Shown: piece after piece, positions 56,973 to 64,000 of the stretch | How the letters are laid out: every line of letters begins with the position of its first letter | Position numbering within the stretch: position 1 is the stretch's first letter | NCBI GenBank assembly: GCA_014529385.2 | Contig: CM043950.1 | Span: 77,913,435 to 77,977,434 of the forward strand | DNA length: 64,000 bases | Direction: 5' to 3' | From: Adiantum capillus-veneris | Taxonomy: Eukaryota > Streptophyta > Polypodiopsida > Polypodiales > Pteridaceae | Translations under genes and position numbers: made by a program | The notes under the pieces: generated by a model | Seen by the model: the letters and a program-made list of their open reading frames with translations, nothing else | Told to the model about the DNA's origin: nothing | The model's database searches: none

Positions 56973-57638
56973 TTGAAGACACAAGGGATACAACTCCAAA
57001 ATAAGGAGGAGGATGATGGAACTATGGTAGGATGCTACCAATCTAGTGGGAGAGTGAAGCAAGTACGTTTCTCAAATGATGATGAAGAAGTTGAAGCTAT
57101 TCCTAGGAGTTACTATTCACGAAGTCATTGGGCAAGGGCTACTAAAGAAACTTTGGTCAAGGTAGGTGATCTTGAAGATCCATTTGTTGCCTTGATTGAC
57201 CATGGTTCAGAAATAAACATAATGTCAAAGAGTCTCTACAACAAGTGCAAATGGCCAATGGACATAGATCATGGCTGGATGGTAAAAGTGGAAAACAATT
57301 CATCCGATGAATTGTATGCAGCATGTCCGGGTGTGAAGGTGACAATAGGTGATGTAAAGGTTGACTAGAACTTCTTTGTACAGGATACATCTTCATATCA
57401 TCTCATCCTTGGACAGACCTACATTGTGGGAGTTCGAATGGAAACAAAGGTAATGGATGATGGTTCAGCATATGCTAGGATACATAGCAAAGATGGTAAA
57501 CATGTTTTCCAATTCCTCACAATTTGTGTAAACCATGATAGAAATCGTGACAACCTCAGAGAACATCCTCTACCAAAGGTGAGCAAAGAGTTTCATGACT
57601 ATAGGGAAAAGATGGGTTTTGGCCAAGTACCATTGTAA
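56973..57638 (+). pseudogene. Ty3/gypsy protease with DHGSEIN active site
   Basis: VALIDHGSEINIMSKSLYNK (about 57185-57245) is the protease active-site region, with DHG in place of the common DSG/DTG. YHLILGQTYIVGVRMETKVM is the C-terminal flap/ILG block. A TAG at about 57366 and a stop at 57638 interrupt the frame. DHGSEIN-type proteases occur in a distinct group of Ty3/gypsy elements known from fungi and some non-seed plants (from memory). Confidence 0.78.
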
Positions 57639-57760
57639 AGTGGGATTGCAGTGCTACTGAAAGAAAAAGGGTCTCGCTTGATCCAAAATTAGGTGAAACT
57701 TTATCAACAGGCTCCCTGGTAACAAGGAATGGATCAGTACGGTTTAAAAAACTTGAATAT

Positions 57761-59755
57761 TTGAAGAGATGGGAGAGGCAATATGTGCATAAACTACAAA
57801 TATGCATGAAAAAGAGTGGGTTGCTAGAGCCTACTGAAAATGTTTTGGGTTTGTTTGAACAAGTTTTTTTTGTAGATACTATGGGTGAGCTTGATGCTAT
57901 AATGGGGTCTAGTTTTCATCTTGAAAATGAAGCTGTGGAAGTTTTCTCTATGGAAATGTATCAAGTAATAGAAGCCTTTAAAGAAAACCAAACAGTTGGT
58001 CCAAAAGTCCATGTTGAAATTAAATACAAGAGTGTAGCAAAGAAGGTGAAACCAGTAGCTTCACCCTTACCACCCAACAACAGGGAAAAGATTGCGCAGG
58101 CTTCTTTACAACCAATTTTGAGGAATCCTAAAAATATTGGGCATACCTTCACAAAGGAGTCTTTCCAAAAGTTGCAGATTGGTCACGAGGAGTTTCTAAC
58201 ACAAGAGGAGACAAAGTGCTTCAAATAAATGCTTTCAAAGCATGGTAAGGATTTTACATTTGAGCCACATGAGATAGGATGTGTTGATCCTTCTATTGTA
58301 GCTCCTATGGTAATTTTCACAATACCTCATGTGCCTTGGAATCTGCGGCCTATTCTGATTCCAAAGGCTCATTTGCCAAAGTTAGTAGAGCTACTGAATG
58401 AGAAAATCAAAATGGGAATCTTGGATCCTTCTTGTTCTCCATACTCAAACAGGTGGTTCACAGTTCCAAAGAAGAATGGTTCTCTATGCTTCATCCAAGA
58501 TATGCAACTAGTGAACAAGGTGACGATTAGAAATGTAGATACAGGTCCAATTGTGGATGAGTTTTCACAGTCATTTGCAGGGAGGGCAATCTACTCAATC
58601 GGAGATCTCTACTCAGGGTATGATCAATTTCAGCTTGCAATCAAAAGCAGAGACTTGACAACCCTAAGGACACCCTTTGGTTTGGTAAGGATGTGTACCT
58701 TGCCACAGGGAGCAACCAACTCGGTTGCACATATGATGAATGGGATGAATAAGGTCTTACGTGACTTTATTACTCAAATCACAATGCCTTTCATTGATGA
58801 TTTGCCTATCAAAGGATGTGAAGAAATTGACAAAGATGAAGCTTTAGATCTCAAGGGATGTTTCAGGTTTGTGGTACATCACATAAATGATTGTGATACA
58901 ATTTTGTCTAGGTTGGAAGAAGTGAATCTTACATTGTCAAGGAAAAAGTCTATGTTTGGTGTCAATGAAGTGCTCATTGTGGGGCACATAGGTTTCTGGG
59001 AGCATGTGTCTTTTATGTTATTTGGATTCCACATTATGCACATATAGTTGATCCTCTTTAACAATTGCTTAAAAACAATCAAAAGTTTAAATGGACAGAA
59101 GCACATGTAAAATCCATGAAAAAGCTAAAAGAGTTGCTCTAGTCAACACCAACTTTGAGAAAGGTAGACTATGAATGTCAAAAGCTAGTAATTGTGACAG
59201 TAAACACCAGTCCTACAGGGATTGGATGGGCAATTGGGCAAGATGATGAGTAAGAACACAGGTATGTGGTAAGATTTGGAGCAAAGGTACTAAGTGCTCG
59301 CCAAAGAAACTATCCACAGATAAAGAGAGAGTTATTGGGTATGGTTACAACCTTGAAAATTGGAAAAGAGTACCTAATTGGTGCATGTGTGGTTGTAGAA
59401 ACAGATTGTTTACCATTTCTTGGGATGATTATAACATATTCAACGCCAAACATTGCTATGTTGCGGTGGATTGCATACATTAAGTCCTTAGATCCCGAGT
59501 TTAAGCACATTGTAGGTAAAGAAAATACAGTGGAAGATATGCTATCAAGGGCAAGGTATGAAGATGAGTCACATATGATTGACGAGGGAGATGATGTGGG
59601 CACAAAGTTCTATTCTATCTCTCATGTCAGAGGTAACAATTTCTGCATGACTAATTCACTTGAATTTTTCTTAAAAGATCTTTATGAACGTGAGTGGCTT
59701 CTTATTCGAAGCTACTTGAGTACTCTAACAAAACAGGATGATTGGTCTCAACAAG
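57761..59755 (+). pseudogene. Ty3/gypsy reverse transcriptase and RNase H
   Basis: The reverse transcriptase spans about 58300-58990: LVELLNEKIKMGILDPSCSP, RWFTVPKKNGSLCFIQDM, YSIGDLYSGYDQFQL and the catalytic MPFIDDLPIKG (about 58787). An in-frame TAA at 58226 precedes it, and stops follow near 59046 and 59150. RNase H continues at 59266-59600 (RQRNYPQIKRELLGMVTTLK; VVVETDCLPFLGM; VGKENTVEDMLSRARY). The linker to integrase is cut at KQDDWSQQ (59750) by the solo LTR. Confidence 0.85.
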
Positions 59756-60701
59756 TGTTGAGTGGAGGACTACACCTATACATTTTTGCTCACACTCATA
59801 TTTTTGTAAACACTTATTATAATAAATGTCTTTCTGACATTTCATTTTTTCATGGAGCCGATACATTGTAATTAGCGGGACTCAATTGAGTTTCCAGTTT
59901 GTATTCCCCAAGTAGTTTCACCTGATTATGTAATTAGATTAGAGATGTGTTCACACCTCCAAGGATGAGGTATAAGAGCCAATTATTATAAACCTAAGGA
60001 TAGTTTTTTGAATCACTAAGAAAGATAAGTTTTGAAGCGCTGTGACTGTGACTGTGTCTGAGAGAGAGAGAGAGAGTCTATCCTCTTGCTACGCGAGCTA
60101 TGGAGCCTCCATTGGAGAAGAGACACCACCATTGTGTTAGCAACGGCGAGATCTACGCACCGATACCAAGTCTACGCGCATTCGGCTTCTATGCGAGGTG
60201 AGCTCCCACGAGCTTCTATGTGAGTTTTCTCCCTACCTGTGTGTCAAAATTGTGCGTGCCATATATCTATAGAACCGCAGCAAGTAGAGATACACATTAG
60301 TACCATTGGAGTCGAAATTTGATCACCTCAATTTTTTGGCCTGTCTTCATACGCGTTTACCGCACGTAGTGGTTACAAGTTGAGATTGTGTTGTAGATTC
60401 ATAGGGTATCGTCCTTACCTAGTGTAGAGACTCCCCTTTGAGTTTGAGGTTGATTCGATGACTTTAGATCATGTTTCAGAAAGCATTTGTTTGTAGTACG
60501 AAGTTCAATCATTTGCGTATTTGAGAACTTAGGTTTGATTTCCTTGGAAGTGATTGTCATTAGAAGGTCGAGTAGGTGATTTGACACCCACCTATTTGTT
60601 TCCATGCGCCTGCGGGTAAAGCTCTGTCCTCGTCTGACATTCTTGTTTGTCGGTTGAGTTCTCGCTATCATAGCGAGCGCTAGCGGTGTAACCGCCCAAC
60701 A
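59756..60701. mobile_element. Solo LTR inserted in the Ty3/gypsy pol
   Basis: 946 bp beginning TGTTGAGTGGAGG and ending CGCCCAACA, flanked by a perfect 5-bp target duplication ACAAG (59751-59755 and 60702-60706). It has a TATAAGAG box (59971) and AATAAA (59821) but no internal retroelement genes. The Ty3/gypsy coding sequence resumes on the far side (FKTIHRKAYGYFLRD), which proves the interruption. A solo LTR arises when the two LTRs of an element recombine. Confidence 0.93.
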
Positions 60702-60706
60702 ACAAG

Positions 60707-61534
60707 AATTCAAGACGATACATAGGAAAGCATATGGGTACTTTTTGAGGGATAGTTACTTGTGGAAGCATCCTAAACAAAAGGGTGCTACACCACAACG
60801 GGTTAAATGTAAAAATCAGACTCAAGTAAAGCTCATGCAAGAGTTTCATGAGAGTCTATGGGCTAGACACAGGGGTGTGTGGGCAACCTTCTCCAAGTTG
60901 AAAGAAAAATACTGGTGGAAGGGTATGTATAAAGATGTATCTCAGTTTGTAGAGTCGTGTGTAACTTGTCAAATGTATTCAAATGTCCGACATTGTGATG
61001 GATTGCACCCTACATATCCACTAGCCATGCACTATAAGTGGGTTGTGGATCTAGTCACAATGCCTCTAGGACTCTGGCAGAGACGTAACTAACCAAGTTG
61101 AAGGAAGAGCATTAAGGGCCAAAACCACAGAAGTTGTGTGTAAATTCCTTCTGGATGATGTGATTTGCCGTTATGGTTGTGTGGGAAAGATCACTGCAGA
61201 TAGAGGTGAGATGGATGCCGAGGATACAAGGGAGTTCTTTTCCAGATTAGGAATTAAGATTTCTCTTACTACAGCTTACAACCCTGAAGGAAATGGAAAG
61301 AGTGGAAGGGGGCATCCTCCTATCATCAAAGCTTTGGCCAAGTCTTGCGAAGGAAGAGTTCCTGAGTGGCTAGAATTGTTACCATATGCTTTATGGGCTG
61401 ATCGTACAACACATAGCTCAGTAACTAGCTACATGCCTGCGGAGCTAATGTATGGTCAAAAGCAAGTGATGCCGATTGAAGATACAATTCCCACATGGAA
61501 TGTACTACAAGTGGTGGACTCCGAGGATCTTTGA
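60707..61534 (+). pseudogene. Ty3/gypsy integrase
   Basis: The zinc-binding region (MQEFHESLWARHRGVWATFS, then CVTCQMYSN) is followed by VVDLVTMPLG, the first catalytic aspartate. A deletion/frameshift near 61085 removes the next residues. KITADRGEMD holds the second aspartate. At the third site the chain reads NGKSGRGH, where a glutamate before RGH is expected, so the DDE triad is incomplete. The coding sequence ends at 61534 and no LTR follows. Confidence 0.82.
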
Positions 61535-63023
61535 GAGGTACTAGGAAACTTGTAGATTCCTGGGTCTTTCGTGTTTGACAGTTTTAGTTTAGATAATATT
61601 GATTTTTGTTGGTGTTGAGTGGTTGTTGAGATTGAGGTATTTGCTAGTCCGTGTGTGGCAGTGAATCTCTTTATACTCACCATTGAAAAAACCCATTTAA
61701 TGATTAGAAGTAGATTAGGTAGGACTTGATTTGATCCTGATCTAGAGCTCTTAATCAGTGATTTATTTGCTTGATGTGTTTGTTTGCATGTTAGATCACT
61801 AAACCGTTGATTTGGTAGTGAAACTTGCATAAACAAAGTGCAGAGAGATTTTCTGTGAAACTGAGTGTTGTTGAGCACTTAAGAGAGCTCTTGGAAGAGT
61901 TTTGTGCCAAAAAAATGGAATTTTGCAACTTTAGACATCATACGCGTATGATGTCTAGGGGCTAAACAGAGGCCAAAACAGAAAATTTGACATTTCAAAA
62001 GGGGGGTTTTACCCTAAGATCAACATAAAACAAGGGCTTTAACACTTCTAGAAACTCAAAATACCAAGTCAGAGTGCAAAAATTAAAAAAAACGCAAAGA
62101 ATAGGGAAAATTGATTCAGAGCTCATTTTTGCATTCAAACTTGATAAAAACACTTGAAACTCAAAGATAAACACTTGGAGAAGCTTAAAATAGAAAATTG
62201 GGCAAATCTGTGAAAAAAGACATCATTTGCGTATAATGTCTTTTTACACTTGCTGATGTGATTTTTGAATTTGACTTGACAACATTGTTGCAAATATAGT
62301 GAATAGTTGAAATATCAAGTTTGGACCAAAATTGGACAAAAAGACATCATACGCGTATGATGTCTCCAACCTAATTCTAGGCAAATTTTGACATTTTTCT
62401 ATCACAGATCCTTTGTACTAGTTGTCTAGAGCTTGTATTTCAAGTTTCATGTCATTTGGATCACATTTGACCCCAAGTCAAAAATCGAAAAATTGCCCAG
62501 AAAAGCCTTATTTGACCATAACTTGCACAACCAGAGTTCGAATTGAATTTTGTGAGTGGACATAGCATAAGGGTCCTACTGGAAGTGAGCAAAGCAAAAA
62601 TATCCAAAATCTTTGAAAAAAGACATCATACGCGTATAATGTCTTTTTGAGAAAATCTGATACAAAATTTTCACTTGAGATAACAGAAGTCTTCCATTTG
62701 ACAAAACAAACCATTTGACCTAGTATCATTCAGTTTGGACCACTTTTGATCACAGAAACGAGGATAAAACAAATTGCTGAGATTGAAAAGTTAGATTTCT
62801 CTAGGGAGATTGATGAATTTGAGATTCGGTAGATATCTCTAGAATAACCAACCGAGACAAAGAGAACAAGCGAGTGTTATATCAACCGAGGGAGTGTAAA
62901 CCAAAGTGTAGTGCGGCCGTTAGAGCCGATCCTTGAAGGAAGTATTTTCGATACTTCTTCAGAGAGATCTTACGAGATTTCACTGAACACTTAGGATACT
63001 TGAACTTAAACGAAAGAGAAAAC
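61535..63023. repeat. Non-coding block with four copies of a 24-bp palindrome
   Basis: The half-site AGACATCATACG joined to its reverse complement forms a perfect 24-bp palindrome at 61933-61956 and 62342-62365. One-sided variants sit at 62218-62241 and 62621-62644. Each lies in a similar setting (A-rich before, GAAAATTTGACA-like words after), which suggests a diverged larger repeat. No gene supported. It could be the LTR/leader of the element whose ORF starts at 63024. Confidence 0.85.
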
Positions 63024-63671
63024 ATGGCAGCAAGACCATCAAACCCTTCGGCCACAATGAATCTATTGTTCATCAAGTATCAATATGACAACAAGCAAGG
63101 TGCCAAGATCTACAAAGATGGTATGCACCGCTACTGTGTGAAAATAGAAGATAGACTAAGTGAGTTCAAGGATTTAGTGCTTATGAGCTATAGCGGAGAT
63201 AGGTACCTAGATGATGAAGGTATCATGTACTTGGTAGTCTTGAATCCTAACATTGTGGAAAAGTGGGGATTGATGGGCACGAAAGCCAAAGTAGATGAAG
63301 AACCCAAAGAGAAAGCACCAACAATGAGCTTCCCTAGTGCTAGATTAAGACGAGAAAATGAAACTTTGAGGATCAACACAGAGAACGTCTATGTGGGGTT
63401 ATACAAGTATAATAATGGAGAGGAAGATGTCTATTATAGATGCGAGGAACCCTACGTCGATGAGCTGACAGAGCGGAAAAGACTTTATGTCTTTACCTAC
63501 ACAGAGGGATCAGAAATGAAGATTATCGCATATGACAAGTATGGAAGACAATATGCAGCAATCGATAAAAAGGAGTTGGAAGGATACACATACTTTGGGG
63601 GACCACTTCACTCGAAGCCCACTGAGACCAGCACCTACAATTGTCATGCCAGACCCGATGGCAACAGGTAG
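63024..63671 (+). CDS. Unrecognised ORF, possible retroelement Gag-like protein
   Basis: The ATG at 63024 (MAARPSNPSATMNLLFIKYQ) opens 215 codons to a stop at 63669. An upstream in-frame ATG at 63000 exists, but the later one has the better AACATGG context. The chain is charged and tyrosine-rich (RCEEPYVDELTERKRLYVFT; IIAYDKYGRQYAAIDKKELE) with no domain I know. It follows a long leader and lies beside other retroelements, so an element-encoded protein is plausible. It could equally be a host gene exon. Confidence 0.4.
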   Translation: MAARPSNPSATMNLLFIKYQYDNKQGAKIYKDGMHRYCVKIEDRLSEFKDLVLMSYSGDRYLDDEGIMYLVVLNPNIVEKWGLMGTKAKVDEEPKEKAPTMSFPSARLRRENETLRINTENVYVGLYKYNNGEEDVYYRCEEPYVDELTERKRLYVFTYTEGSEMKIIAYDKYGRQYAAIDKKELEGYTYFGGPLHSKPTETSTYNCHARPDGNR

Positions 63672-63930
63672 AGAGAGGACACATGTAACTAAATATTTTA
63701 GTTGACCTCATTATTCTATGCCAAGCCCAATGGGAACATTACATTCTAGAGAGTCAATGGATACCAATCGAGGTAGTGCAGTTCCATTCTCTACACATAC
63801 TACGATAGGTTCGATGTTTGCAGCAGCACCATCACATTTGCCTCCTAGTAGATTCGTGGCAAGGGATCCAACTAGAGAAGCCCATGAAGTCCATGACACA
63901 AGAGAAAGTTTTAGTTGGGATACAGGATAA
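63672..63930 (+). CDS. Continuation ORF after the unrecognised protein
   Basis: From 63718 a plus frame reads MPSPMGTLHSRESMDTNRGS to a TAA at 63928 (RESFSWDTG). Composition is Ser/Thr/Pro/His-rich and disordered-looking. It may be the C-terminal part of the previous protein after one or two frame changes. The remaining 70 bases show nothing. Confidence 0.3.
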
Positions 63931-64000
63931 ATGAGATTGGTAGCAGACAATACAGATGAGACCATCTCAAGTGGCCAAGTGTATGCCGAAGAAGTATAGT

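Overview
The window reads as nuclear DNA from a land plant with a large, transposon-dominated genome. It is AT-rich, has spliceosomal-type GT..AG boundaries, plant-type Ty3/gypsy and Ty1/copia elements, an L1-like LINE, long GA/CT microsatellites and almost no intact coding sequence. Several protein families look more like those of ferns, bryophytes or lycophytes than of flowering plants (the DUF7869-like LDNC..EN / GHTHEDID protein and a DHGSEIN-type gypsy protease). That assignment is from memory of the families and is low confidence.

Layout. 1-1250 and 23402-25320 (both minus) look like the reverse-transcriptase half and the ORF1/endonuclease half of one LINE, separated by about 22 kb. That 22 kb block holds 88-bp tandem repeats, a broken DUF7869-like gene, large arrays of a 68-bp hairpin minisatellite, three tandem partial copies of an FCP1/NIF-like HAD-phosphatase gene (the most complete at 18.6-21.5 kb), and a 9.3-kb Ty3/gypsy element (6080-15415, minus) inserted into one array. 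The neighbouring duplicate array (16.6-19.3 kb) preserves the empty site. 25.5-28.2 kb is simple sequence, degenerate AATCTAACC repeats and a CACTA-like terminus. 29.2-33.9 kb is a 3'-truncated Ty3/gypsy element whose 5' LTR carries a dense array of perfect heat-shock-element motifs ahead of a TATA box.

34.6-49.1 kb holds a broken gene with a RING-like finger, another FCP1-like domain preceded by coding repeats, intron-like DNA full of GCTATATAGC palindromes, and an antisense degraded transposase-like gene. The broken gene is interrupted by a short-LTR, non-autonomous copia-derived element (34874-38663) with a perfect 5-bp target duplication. A second copy of the same family, inverted, sits at 51203-54886, also with a perfect target duplication. 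55.2-61.5 kb is a decayed Ty3/gypsy element split by a solo LTR (59756-60701, target duplication acaag). 61.5-63.0 kb carries four copies of a 24-bp palindrome, and an unrecognised ORF runs to the window end.

Nothing here is a conventional intact host gene apart from possibly the 252-codon FCP1-like ORF at 20.8-21.5 kb and the terminal unknown ORF. The strongest points for follow-up are the heat-shock-element LTR, the repeated association of FCP1-like genes with palindrome-rich arrays, the candidate composite DNA element splitting the LINE, and the two non-autonomous copia copies that share a non-standard coding region.
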